A model generated the notes under the pieces. It was not told the origin of the DNA, searched no databases, and saw only the letters and a program-made list of their open reading frames with translations. Of a DNA stretch of 38,359 nucleotides, positions 8,867-18,400 are shown one piece after another. The DNA is from Tannerellaceae bacterium (GTDB taxonomy: Bacteria; Bacteroidota; Bacteroidia; Bacteroidales; Tannerellaceae). Positions within the stretch are counted from its first letter, which is position 1. The number at the start of each line of letters is the position of its first letter. A program made the translations under genes and the position numbers. The stretch is taken from the NCBI GenBank assembly GCA_031264865.1, contig JAISDJ010000068.1, positions 1-38,359 on the forward strand, written 5' to 3'.

Positions 8867-10273
8867 ATGGAAAAAGGAAAAATAATCGTTGCAGGTATCG
8901 GGCCGGGAGGTGAAGAGGATATTACGCCGGCAGTACTCTCTGCAATCAGTCGGTCCGACGTAGTAATAGGATATAAGTATTATTTTCGATTTATCAAGTC
9001 GTTACTATCCGAAAACACGTTGTGCATAGATACAGGGATGAAAAAGGAGCGTGCCCGGGCAGAAGAGGCTTTTAAATATGCAAAGGAGGGAAAAACAGTA
9101 ACCGTTGTCAGTTCCGGTGATTCGGGTATTTACGGGATGGCTCCACTCATTTGGGAAATGAAAAAAGAAACCGGCAGTGATCTGGAAATAGAGGTCGTAC
9201 CGGGTATTAGCGCTTTTCAGAAAGCGGCAGCTCTATTGGGTGCTCCTATTGGACACGACCTTTGCCTGATTTCCCTTTCCGACTTGATGACACCGTGGGA
9301 GAAGATTGAAAAACGTATTATAGCTGCTGCAACAGCCGATTTTGTTACAGCCGTCTATAATCCCAAAAGTGAAGGGCGCTATTGGCAATTGTATCGTCTG
9401 AAAGAACTTTTTCTTAAGGAACGCCATCCCGACACACCTGTTGGCTATGTACGCCAGGCCGGACGTGACGAAGAAGTGATTCGAACCACTACCTTGGCGG
9501 ATTTTAATCCCGAAGAAGTAGATATGTTTACTGTAGTCATTATCGGAAATTCCCAATCCTATGAATGGGAAAATAAAATCATCACTCCACGTGGATATTA
9601 TCGGGAAACGGATAATAAAGAGATAAGTGTAGGACAAGAGATCATGATGCGCAGCTTTCAAACCATCGAAAAAGAGTTAAAGAACAGAGATATTCCTTTA
9701 GATAAAAAATGGGCTTTGCTGCATGCTGTCCATACGACGGCTGATTTTGATATGGAAACTGTTTTCTATGCTGATACAGGTGCGGTAGCCGGTTTATATG
9801 AACAGTTTGCTAAGGGTAAGCTCCGTACTATTATTACAGATGTAACTATGGTCATGTCCGGTATTCGGAAAGGTGCTTTACAACGGATGGGCATAGAGGT
9901 AAAATGTTATCTGAACGATGAACGGGTAGCCGCTATGGCTGCCGAAAAAGGAATTACCCGCACACAGGCGGGAATACGTTTAGCGGCGGAAGAATATCCT
10001 GAGGCCCTTTATGTTTTTGGTAATGCACCAACGGCCCTGATGGAGCTGTGCACCCTGATACGAAAAGGAAAAGCATACCCTAAAGGAATCGTTGCCGCAC
10101 CGGTTGGTTTCGTACATGTGCAAGAATCCAAACACATGGTGAAACCTTTTACATCTGTTCCGAAACTGATCATCGAAGGGCGTAAAGGTGGTAGCAATCT
10201 GGCTGCTACACTTGTTAATGCCATCCTTTGCTATGACGATGCCGAACAATTAAAACCAGGAAGAGATGTATGA
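8867..10273 (+). CDS. cbiH-cbiC: CbiH/CobJ - CbiC/CobH fusion: precorrin-3B C17-methyltransferase + precorrin-8X methylmutase
   Basis: A 468-residue bifunctional enzyme of corrin ring synthesis. Residues 1 to about 245 are a SAM-dependent tetrapyrrole methylase (IIVAGIGPGGEEDIT, VVSSGDSGIYGMA, VVPGISAFQKAAALLGAP), the type that methylates C17 and contracts the ring. Residues about 262-465 are the methylmutase that moves a methyl group from C11 to C12. The HAVHTTADF motif carries the likely catalytic histidine (His289), and MVMSGIRKG, VFGNAPTAL and APVGFVHVQESK are family segments. The stop overlaps the next start by four bases (ATGA), implying translational coupling. Fusions of this pair are common in Bacteroidetes. 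Confidence 0.93.
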   Translation: MEKGKIIVAGIGPGGEEDITPAVLSAISRSDVVIGYKYYFRFIKSLLSENTLCIDTGMKKERARAEEAFKYAKEGKTVTVVSSGDSGIYGMAPLIWEMKKETGSDLEIEVVPGISAFQKAAALLGAPIGHDLCLISLSDLMTPWEKIEKRIIAAATADFVTAVYNPKSEGRYWQLYRLKELFLKERHPDTPVGYVRQAGRDEEVIRTTTLADFNPEEVDMFTVVIIGNSQSYEWENKIITPRGYYRETDNKEISVGQEIMMRSFQTIEKELKNRDIPLDKKWALLHAVHTTADFDMETVFYADTGAVAGLYEQFAKGKLRTIITDVTMVMSGIRKGALQRMGIEVKCYLNDERVAAMAAEKGITRTQAGIRLAAEEYPEALYVFGNAPTALMELCTLIRKGKAYPKGIVAAPVGFVHVQESKHMVKPFTSVPKLIIEGRKGGSNLAATLVNAILCYDDAEQLKPGRDV

Positions 10274-11466
10274 ATCGTTTTTATGTAATAGGAATAAATG
10301 ATAATCCGGAACAATGCTTTACGCCGGAAGTGCTTGATTTGATTGAAGCCGGAAGCGTCTTTTCCGGTGGAAGAAGACATTATGAAATTGTGCAATCCCT
10401 TTTACCGGAGGCTTCTTTATGGATTGATATTACGGTTCCGTTAGATAGCGTTTTTGAACAATACATGGCTTATCCGGCGATCATTGTATTTGCTTCCGGC
10501 GATCCGTTGTTCTACGGTTTTGCCAATACCATTCAAAAACGTCTGCCCGAAGCGGAAATAAAACTATATCCGTCGTTTAATTCCCTACAACTGCTGGCGC
10601 ATCGCTTGCTTATGCCGTATCATGATATGCGGATTGTCTCACTTACCGGCCGCCCCTGGCATGAACTGGATCGAGCACTGATAGAAAGAGCTTCCAAAAT
10701 AGGAATCCTGACAGACAGTAAAGAACATACCCCGGCAACCATCGCGAACCGGATGCTGAGTTATAACTTATCTAATTATATCTTATATGTAGGAGAACAT
10801 CTTGGTCATCCGACGAAACAGCGTATTCAATGCCTGGGACTTGAACAGGCGGCAATGATGGAGTTTGAATCTCCTAATTGTGTCATTCTCTTACAAAACG
10901 GAACGCCTTATCCCCGCATGTATGGTATTCCTGATGAATTATTTGCTTTCCTTAATGGAAGAGAGAAAATGATTACAAAAATGCCCATACGATTACTTTC
11001 GCTTCAAATGCTTGGATTAGAACAATGCCATAGCTTCTGGGATATTGGTTTTTGTACGGGTTCCGTTTCAATAGAAGCTAAAAATCTATTCCCTCATCTA
11101 CAGGTAACGGCTTTTGAGATACGAAAAGAAGGACAGGATTTAATGGAAGTAAACAGTCGCCGCTGCGCTGTTCCCGGCATCAACTATCATATAGCCGATT
11201 TTTGCCAAGTAGATTTATCAGAACTGGAAAAGCCGGATGCTGTCTTCATCGGTGGACATGGAGGACAACTGAAAAAGATCGTTCGCCGGATAGAAGAGAG
11301 GTTAACAACTAATGGCCGAATCGTTTTCAATTCCGTCTCCGAAGAAAGCCGCCACTTCTTCCACGAAGCAATAAAAGAATCAAACATGACGATAGAGAAA
11401 GAACTATCCGTAACAATAGATACGTTCAATACCATTACCATATGCCAGACGATAAAGAAAAAGTAA
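10270..11466 (+). CDS. cbiE-cbiT: CbiE-CbiT (CobL): precorrin-6Y C5,15-methyltransferase, decarboxylating
   Basis: A 398-residue CobL-type fusion. The N-terminal half (about 1-200) is a tetrapyrrole methylase, CbiE, with FASGDPLFYGFA and PSFNSLQLLAHRL. The C-terminal half (about 210-398) is CbiT, a class I SAM methyltransferase with the nucleotide loop DIGFCTGSVSIEA at about residues 258-270. Together they methylate C5 and C15 and remove the acetate carboxylate at C12. It starts inside the stop of the previous gene (ATGA overlap). A 100-bp gap containing a long palindrome separates it from the next gene, the only real gap inside the four-gene cluster. Confidence 0.95.
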   Translation: MNRFYVIGINDNPEQCFTPEVLDLIEAGSVFSGGRRHYEIVQSLLPEASLWIDITVPLDSVFEQYMAYPAIIVFASGDPLFYGFANTIQKRLPEAEIKLYPSFNSLQLLAHRLLMPYHDMRIVSLTGRPWHELDRALIERASKIGILTDSKEHTPATIANRMLSYNLSNYILYVGEHLGHPTKQRIQCLGLEQAAMMEFESPNCVILLQNGTPYPRMYGIPDELFAFLNGREKMITKMPIRLLSLQMLGLEQCHSFWDIGFCTGSVSIEAKNLFPHLQVTAFEIRKEGQDLMEVNSRRCAVPGINYHIADFCQVDLSELEKPDAVFIGGHGGQLKKIVRRIEERLTTNGRIVFNSVSEESRHFFHEAIKESNMTIEKELSVTIDTFNTITICQTIKKK

Positions 11467-11494
11467 TATTTTTGTTCCTCCGTATATTTCGTCA

Positions 11495-11547
11495 CTATTA
11501 TGGCACACGAAATACGCGGATTCCGTGTATTCTGTGTGCCATAATAG
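11495..11547. repeat. 53-bp near-perfect palindrome between cbiE-cbiT and cbiG-cbiF
   Basis: The left arm 11495-11519 begins CTATTATGGCACAC and the right arm 11523-11547 ends GTGTGCCATAATAG, with a three-base loop. The 25-bp arms differ at three positions, two of which become G-U pairs in RNA. There is no T-run after it, so it does not look like an intrinsic terminator. It could be an RNA processing or stabilising hairpin, an operator, or a dispersed palindromic repeat. Confidence 0.85.
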
Positions 11548-11566
11548 CAACAAAAGGAGAACAGAC

Positions 11567-13375
11567 ATGAAACAAATAGCTATCATACTAACAACCCAGA
11601 CAAGCCTGCCTTTGGCGGAAAAGATATGTAAAGCATATCCCAGCACATTCATATACGAAAAAGAGGGTATCAGTAAAATAACAAAAGAACTATTTCCAAA
11701 CACAGAAGCTATTATCTTTATAGGAGCACTAGGTATTTGTGTACGAGCTATTGCCCCTTGTCTGAAGAACAAGCAAACAGACCCGGCTGTCATCTGTATC
11801 GACAGTACAGGAAAATATATCATACCCGTAGTATCCGGTCATATAGGCGGCAGCAACGAACTAAGCCGCGAATTGGCGCTTCTGCTTGGCGGCGAGGCTA
11901 TCATCACCACCCAAAGCGACAACACTGGATTATGGCCCTTAGATACGATTCACAAGAAATTCGACTGGAAGCTCGCATCCTACAATAGAAATAAGAAACC
12001 GGCGTTAACAGAATGCATCGCTACCTTTGTAAAACAACGCCCCACTGCTCTATTACTGGAAATGCGTGATAAAGGAACAGACTATCTGGAGCGGACATGT
12101 CCTCCACACGTAAAAATATTCTATCGTTTTTCCGATATACATCTAGAAGATTTTGAATTGCTGATCACCGTAAGCCCGTTCTATTATGATGTACCTATCC
12201 CTGTACTGGCCTATTTCCCTCCGGTATTACATCTGGGATTCGGTTGCAGGAAAAATATGCCGGGCGATGCCGGGGAGTTATTCCACAGCATCAGCGACAG
12301 CTTGAAAACATATCATCTTTCTATCCAGTCAGTCAAAGATATTGCCACGATCGATATAAAGAAAGATGAATCTATCCTTCGTCAATTAGCTGAAGAACAA
12401 ATAAAGTGTCCGATCATTATTTATACATCCGAAGACCTGAATGGTATTGAGGTACCCAATCCTTCCGAACGGGTATTGGAAGCAACGCAGTCTTTCAGTG
12501 TTGCCGAAGCGTCTGCATTAAAAGCCTCCGGCAGCGATATCCTTTTAGTAGAAAAACAAAAGAAAAGCTTAGGGGCGGGACAAGAATTTACAATTGCCGT
12601 AGCATTAGACCAAGCCGTATGCAGAGGCGGTCATATTGAAATAGTAGGAGCCGGACCGGGCGATCCGGAACTCATCTCTGTGCGAGGAAAATATATGTTG
12701 GAAAAAGCAGACTTGGTATTGTATGCAGGCAGTCTCGTTCCGAAAGAACTGACTTTTTATGCCAAACAGGGAGCAACTGTACGAAGCTCAGCAGATATGG
12801 CATTAGAAGAACAGTTCGCCTTGATGAAAGAATTTTATGATAAAGGGAAATGCATCGTCCGCCTCCATACCGGCGACCCTTGCCTATACGGGGCGATCCA
12901 GGAACAAATGGCTTTTTTCGACCGATATGATATGCGTTATCATATCACGCCGGGGATATCCTCTTTCCAGGCGGCAGCAGCAGCTTTGCGTTCACAATTC
13001 ACCATTCCCGAAAAAGTACAAACGATTATTCTGACACGCGGAGAAGGACGTACACCGATGCCGGAAAAAGAACAACTCCGTAAATTAGCTGCCAGTCAAA
13101 GTACGATGTGTATTTTCTTGAGTGCTGGTATTGCTGATCAGGTACAGGAAGAACTATTAGTTCATTATCCTCCTGAAACACCAGTTGCCGCCTGCTATAA
13201 ACTAACCTGGAAAGACGAATGTATCTACCGGGGCGAATTAAAAGATTTAGCAAAGATAGTGAGGGAAAACAACCTGACATTGACTACTCTATTAGTAGTA
13301 GGTGATGCCATAGATAACCGGGAGGGGTTATCCCGTCTGTATGCCGGAAACTTCAAGCACCTGTTTCGCCCATGA
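11567..13375 (+). CDS. cbiG-cbiF: CbiG - CbiF/CobM fusion: cobalt-precorrin-5A hydrolase + precorrin-4 C11-methyltransferase
   Basis: I place the start at the ATG at 11567, which follows a purine-rich AAAAGGAGA and gives the family N-terminus MKQIAIILTT. An in-frame GTG at 11525 would start inside the palindrome and is unlikely. The product is then 602 aa. Residues 1 to about 340 are CbiG (IFIGALGICVRAIAP, VVSGHIGGSNELSR, LGFGCRKNMP), which opens the delta-lactone and releases acetaldehyde in the anaerobic route. From about residue 354 follows CbiF, a tetrapyrrole methylase (IEIVGAGPGDPELISVRG, RLHTGDPCLYGA, TPGISSFQAAAAAL) that methylates C11. The stop overlaps the next start by four bases. 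CbiG marks the oxygen-independent, early-cobalt pathway. Confidence 0.94.
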   Translation: MKQIAIILTTQTSLPLAEKICKAYPSTFIYEKEGISKITKELFPNTEAIIFIGALGICVRAIAPCLKNKQTDPAVICIDSTGKYIIPVVSGHIGGSNELSRELALLLGGEAIITTQSDNTGLWPLDTIHKKFDWKLASYNRNKKPALTECIATFVKQRPTALLLEMRDKGTDYLERTCPPHVKIFYRFSDIHLEDFELLITVSPFYYDVPIPVLAYFPPVLHLGFGCRKNMPGDAGELFHSISDSLKTYHLSIQSVKDIATIDIKKDESILRQLAEEQIKCPIIIYTSEDLNGIEVPNPSERVLEATQSFSVAEASALKASGSDILLVEKQKKSLGAGQEFTIAVALDQAVCRGGHIEIVGAGPGDPELISVRGKYMLEKADLVLYAGSLVPKELTFYAKQGATVRSSADMALEEQFALMKEFYDKGKCIVRLHTGDPCLYGAIQEQMAFFDRYDMRYHITPGISSFQAAAAALRSQFTIPEKVQTIILTRGEGRTPMPEKEQLRKLAASQSTMCIFLSAGIADQVQEELLVHYPPETPVAACYKLTWKDECIYRGELKDLAKIVRENNLTLTTLLVVGDAIDNREGLSRLYAGNFKHLFRP

Positions 13376-15234
13376 TACTTGTATTAGGAGGCACAACAGA
13401 AGGCCGGGCAGTCGTCGACGTTGTGGATGAAGCCGGAACGGTTTATTTCTATTCTACCAAAAGCAACTTACAGCAAATAGAGATGGTGCATGGCATCCGT
13501 CTGACGGGAGCTATGGATGCAGTTGCTATGACGGCTTTCTGTAAAGAAAAAGAAATTCGGCTGATAATTGATGCTACCCATCCTTTTGCCACCCTGTTGC
13601 ATGATACGGTAGAAACAGTCTCGTCTGAACTCGATATTCCGGTAATCCGTTATGAAAGGAAGTTTCCTCCCCGTGACGGGCAATTCATATGGTGTAAAGA
13701 TTATACGGAAGCAATCTACCTTTTATGTCGGCATAATATACTACATTTATTGGCGCTCACGGGTGTAAATACAATAGCCCCTTTGCAACCGTATTGGGAA
13801 AAATACGATTGTTGGTTTCGTATCCTCGACAGGGAAGAATCAAAAAGGATTGTCGGGAAACAGGGATTCCCCTCTGATAGAATCATCTATTACAAAGAGG
13901 AAGATAACGATGTGGAAAAAGAAAAAGAATTGATACGTTCGTTACAGCCCGATGCGATCCTGACAAAAGAAAGCGGCCTTACCGGAAACTTTACCATAAA
14001 AGCAGAGGCCGCCCGGCAAATGAATATCCCTTTATTTGTAATTCAACGTCCCGAAATACCCGGCTCTTTTTACAAAGTATATGGAGAAGCCGGATTACGA
14101 CAGCAAACAGACCGTCTGCTGCCTGGTTTTTTCCCTTTACGAACAGGGTTTACAACCGGTACATGTGCCACAGCCGCCGTAAAAGCAGCTTTACTTGCTC
14201 TGCTTACTTGCCGTAAACAAACAGAAATAGAGCTCAGCCTTCCTTCGGGAGAGTTTGTCTGTTTACCCGTTTCATCCACAGAAATAACGCCGGAATATGC
14301 CCGATGTACTGTTGTAAAAGAGGCGGGAGACGACCCGGATGTAACGAATCACGCCGAAGTGATAGCCACAGTAAGCCTTACTATTTCCTCATTCAAACAT
14401 TTGCCTCATGTATGGATGCCGATTGATGATACACGGGAACTGATACTTTGTGCCGGAGAAGGAATCGGCACGGTAACACTTCCGGGCCTTGGCCTTGAAA
14501 CAGGCGGTCCTGCTATCAATGCAACACCTCGGAAGATGATACTGGAAGAAATACGAACCGTATTAGATACATCCGGATATACTGTATCCGGGAATATATT
14601 GGTTATACTCTCTGTTCCGGATGGTGAGGAAATAGCTAAACGTACCTTCAATCCTAAATTAGGTATAGAAGGAGGTATTTCCATTATCGGCACATCCGGT
14701 ATCGTCCGTCCCTTTTCACACGAAGCATTTGTGGCCTCTATCCGTAAAGAGATGGAAGTGGCCAAAGCTATGGATTGTAAACATATTGTCATTAACTCAG
14801 GGGCTAAAAGTGAACGATTCCTGAAATCCTCCTATCCTGATCTTCCTTTACAAGCTTTTATTCATTACGGAAACTATATCGGCGAAACCTTACAAATCGC
14901 ATCAGAACTTCAAATACCTGCCATCACATTGGGCATTATGATTGGTAAAGCCATAAAATTAGCGGAAGGTCATATGAATACTCATAGTAAAAAAACGGTG
15001 ATGAATAAACAATTCCTGAAAGACCTAGCATCAGAAGCCGCCTGCCCGCCAGACAATATTCAAGAGATCGAACACATAACCTTAGCCCGTGAACTCTGGA
15101 CGCTTTTCCCGGAAAAAGAATATCCGTATTTCTACACTCTCCTGAAAGATAAATGTTACTCCCACTCCAAGCCACTACTACCTTTATCCAAGCTTATCAT
15201 TTGTTTGATAGATGAAAAAGGGAACTCTATTTGA
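13372..15234 (+). CDS. cbiJ-cbiD: CbiJ/CobK - CbiD fusion: precorrin-6A reductase + cobalt-precorrin-5B C1-methyltransferase
   Basis: A 620-residue bifunctional protein. Residues 1 to about 245 are CbiJ/CobK, an NAD(P)H-dependent reductase of the corrin macrocycle (MILVLGGTTEGRAV, IIDATHPFATLLHDTV, LTKESGLTGNF). From about residue 255 the CbiD domain begins with its signature LRTGFTTGTCATAAVKAAL, and its length (about 365) is normal for CbiD, which methylates C1 in the anaerobic pathway. The start lies within the stop of cbiG-cbiF (ATGA), so the two are translationally coupled. It is the last of the four ring-synthesis genes; CbiK/CbiX, CbiL, CbiB and CbiP must be encoded elsewhere if the pathway is complete. 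Confidence 0.94.
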   Translation: MILVLGGTTEGRAVVDVVDEAGTVYFYSTKSNLQQIEMVHGIRLTGAMDAVAMTAFCKEKEIRLIIDATHPFATLLHDTVETVSSELDIPVIRYERKFPPRDGQFIWCKDYTEAIYLLCRHNILHLLALTGVNTIAPLQPYWEKYDCWFRILDREESKRIVGKQGFPSDRIIYYKEEDNDVEKEKELIRSLQPDAILTKESGLTGNFTIKAEAARQMNIPLFVIQRPEIPGSFYKVYGEAGLRQQTDRLLPGFFPLRTGFTTGTCATAAVKAALLALLTCRKQTEIELSLPSGEFVCLPVSSTEITPEYARCTVVKEAGDDPDVTNHAEVIATVSLTISSFKHLPHVWMPIDDTRELILCAGEGIGTVTLPGLGLETGGPAINATPRKMILEEIRTVLDTSGYTVSGNILVILSVPDGEEIAKRTFNPKLGIEGGISIIGTSGIVRPFSHEAFVASIRKEMEVAKAMDCKHIVINSGAKSERFLKSSYPDLPLQAFIHYGNYIGETLQIASELQIPAITLGIMIGKAIKLAEGHMNTHSKKTVMNKQFLKDLASEAACPPDNIQEIEHITLARELWTLFPEKEYPYFYTLLKDKCYSHSKPLLPLSKLIICLIDEKGNSI

Positions 15235-15254
15235 AATATACCACAAATGCGGTA

Positions 15255-15285
15255 TTGTGGCGATATTCGGAACCCTTTATCTTTG
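15255..15285 (+). promoter_or_regulatory. Promoter of the leader peptide - SusCD - TlpA operon
   Basis: A TTG at 15255-15257 and the -7 element TATCTTTG at 15278-15285 are separated by 20 bp, close to the Bacteroidetes consensus. Transcription would begin near 15292, 17 bp before the leader ORF. The -33 part overlaps a small CCACAA/TTGTGG dyad (15241-15260). Confidence 0.65.
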
Positions 15286-15308
15286 TGCAAAATTTAAAAG
15301 AAAATAAT

Positions 15309-15383
15309 ATGAATTTACAAAGTTTTTATATGTGTATAATGTGTAACTGCCGAACCCGGACAGCGTATCATTCGCGTGCATAA
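15309..15383 (+). CDS. 24-residue Cys/Met-rich leader peptide (attenuator ORF)
   Basis: A short ORF, ATG at 15309 and TAA at 15381-15383, beginning MNLQSFYMCIMCNC. It holds three Cys codons (15333, 15342, 15348) and three Met codons in its first 14 positions. It sits between a good promoter and an intrinsic terminator, in front of a SusC/SusD/TlpA operon. The codons just after the last Cys contain CGGACAGC (15357-15364), which is perfectly complementary to the ascending arm of the terminator. This is the architecture of a translation-dependent transcription attenuator, with cysteine (or Cys/Met) supply as the likely signal. The peptide itself need have no function. Whether it is translated is not proven from sequence. 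Confidence 0.6.
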   Translation: MNLQSFYMCIMCNCRTRTAYHSRA

Positions 15384-15404
15384 AACAAGCAAAGATAAAC
15401 GTAT

Positions 15405-15439
15405 AAAAGGCTGTCCGATAGAAAACGGGCAGCCTTTTT
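15405..15439 (+). terminator. Intrinsic terminator / attenuator in the susC leader
   Basis: The stem GGCTGTCCG (15409-15417) pairs with CGGGCAGCC (15426-15434) over nine pairs with one G-U, extended by flanking A4/T4, with an eight-base loop and a T5 run. It lies only 28 bp before the SusC start and inside the leader, so it must be read through for the operon to be expressed. Confidence 0.85.
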
Positions 15440-15466
15440 GTTTAATAGGAATAATAATTAATTAAA

Positions 15467-18400
15467 ATGATAAACACGATGAACCGAAAAGTAAGAATAG
15501 CAAGTTTGACTGTACTGATTACTGTTTTCTTTCTGTTTTCCGGCTTTGCTCAAGGAAATATAGAATATTCAACTTTTAATCAAACAATTATCAAAGGACA
15601 GGTTTTTGACCGTCAAACAAAAGAAACCATACCCTATGTTACTGTGACGATAAAGAACACAACCATAGGCATTACAACAGATATTGATGGACGGTTTGAA
15701 TTGAAAATCAATGGAAAATTGCCCGTTTCAATTGTTTTCAGTTTTATTGGATATCGAAATCAGGAGATAGAAGTTTATGAACCTGACGACTTGGAGATTT
15801 TTTTGACTGAAGACATCAATCGGCTGGATGAAATCGTTGTTACAGGCGTCGCAGGAGGAACAACACGACAGAGATTGCCTTTTGCACTTACAAAAATCGA
15901 CAATGAGCAGATTAACACGGTACCGGCAACTGATGCTTCTACTTCTCTACGAGGTAAAGTTGCAGGTCTTCGAATTGACCAATCGGGTGGTAATGAAGGT
16001 GCATCGATTTATTTGAGGGGGTCCAAATCGGTGACCGGTAATGTAGAACCGTTGATTGTTGTGGATGGATTTGTTACCGGACTGAGACTTTCGGATATCA
16101 ATCCCGGCGACATTGAAACAATTGAGGTAGTAAAAGGCGCCGCAGCTTCCGCTTTGTATGGTACACGTGGAGAAGGAGGCATCATTCAGGTACTTACCAA
16201 AAAAGGACAAAAAGGACGAAACCTGGATATCAATGTCGAAAATGAAATTGGTTTTACCGGTTACCTGTTGCTACCTCCAACATCAAAATATCATCATTTC
16301 AAAATTAATTCCGATGGTTCATTTTTCTTTGATGACCAAGGGAACAGGGTGATTGACTACAAGGAGAACGGATTTTCCGTTAATTTGCATCCATATAAGA
16401 CATTTTATAACAATGTTGATAATATCCTCGGCAACAACAGTTATTATGTAAATTCGGTGTCTGTTGCTGCAAACGGTGATAAATATAGCACCTACATTTC
16501 GGCGCAAAACCAATCGAAAGGCGGTATTTCCGATGTGGTGGATGCAGATACAAAACAAAATCTTCTTTTCAATCTGAATTACAAGGTGTCGTCAAGAATC
16601 ACCGCAGATATTACTGTACAGTATTCTTACGCAAATAATCCTTCACAGGCGGTTTCGAGCAGGTCAAACGGTTTGTTGTATTCGACTTTGCTGGTCGAGC
16701 CGTTTATCAATCTGGCGGAGAAAGACGCCAATGGGAAATATGTATTTTATCCTGATGGCAGCAATCTTCCGGGTGTCCAATGGGATAATCCGCTTTACAG
16801 GCTTACGAACGAGGAATTTACTTACATCACCGAAAACCTTCTGTTGGGTGGAAAACTAAAATATCGTATTACAGACCATTTGAATGCAGAAGCATCAGCT
16901 TCGTTACAAAACAGATATTATAATGAAGAAGAATATTACCCGATTGGCTTTCAAACGGTAACGCCGGATATCACACTGAATGACGGTAATTACAGGATGG
17001 AAACGCAACGCAATGGCACGAAAAACGGTCAATTACAGTTGAATTACAACCGCGTTACGGGCGATATAGATTGGGGATTAGCCGCAAAATGGGTATATGA
17101 AGGGACCGAAACGAAAGGCTTTAGCGGACAGGGAAGAAAACTTACCGCTCCGGTAAAAAACCTGGGAGTAACCGAAGCTAGTACAAGAACGATAAATTCA
17201 ACATGGGACAAAACCGTCAATTATGGATATTTTCTCAATGCCAAAGCGGCATGGAAAAACAAACTGTTCATAGACGTACTCGGACGTATAGACCAAAGTT
17301 CTCGTTTCGGGCGCGATGCCGGGACAGCGTTTTTCCCACGTGTTTCAGTGGGTTACCGCATTACGGAAGATATTAAACTGAAAGCAATATCGGAACTGAA
17401 ACTCCGTGTAGCCTACGGACAAGCAGGCCGTTTACCTCCATTTGGAGCGAAAGACAGCAAAGTAAATATTTCATCAACGGGAGGCGTCAGTTTTACGCAA
17501 AATGATAATACGGACCTGAAGCGGGCTGTAACCGAAGAAACCGAGTTAGGCTTTGATGCCGTGATATTCAACTGGCTGAATGTACAGTTCAATTACGCCT
17601 TCTCAAACAGCACCAATGATTTTATATCCGTACCATCATTTGCACCGATCTCCGGCTCTGCAAATATTTACGACAACCTGGGCGCTGTGAAATCGAACTC
17701 TCTTGAATTGGAACTTAACGGGCGAATCATTAATAACAGATTCTTTAAATGGAATTCAGGCATTACATTCAGTCGTGTACGCAGTAAAATCACTTCACTC
17801 GGCAATGTTCCCGAATTTACATCGGGCGGTTATCGTAAAGCCGTAGGGGCCAGCACAACGGCTATTTACGGATACAGTATTTTTTCTAGTCTATCGCAAT
17901 TGGAAACGAATGAAGCGGGTTATGTGACGAATGCAGGCGATGGAGCGATGCGTGTTGAAGACTACATAGTAAACGAATTCGGCGTAGTAGTCGAAAAAGC
18001 AAAACTTAATACAAAAGATGAAGCGCCTGTTTTTTACGCCAATGCTGCTACTGGCAATTCGAAAATCATCGGCGAGGCTTCACCTGATTTTATTATGGGT
18101 TTTACGAATACGCTTACTTTTGGACCTTTCTCGTTGTATGGCGTGCTTGATTGGCAAAAAGGCGGTGAGAAGTTTAACGAAACCGCTCAATATCTTGCAT
18201 ACGTGTATCGTTCGGATTTCACCGACAAAACAGCGCTGGCCGGTAAACCGCTGAACTTTACAACACTCGTATTCAATGCTTCACAAGTTACAGATTACTG
18301 GATTGAAAGCACAACGCACGTTGCTTTGCGGGAATTATCGCTCTCGTATAAGATACCTGCCGCGTCGTTGGGTTTAGGTAAAATATTCCGGAACGCAAGT

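Noticed and set aside
11495-11547. Palindrome before cbiG-cbiF as an intrinsic terminator
   Set aside because: No T-run follows on either strand and genes of the same pathway continue directly after it.
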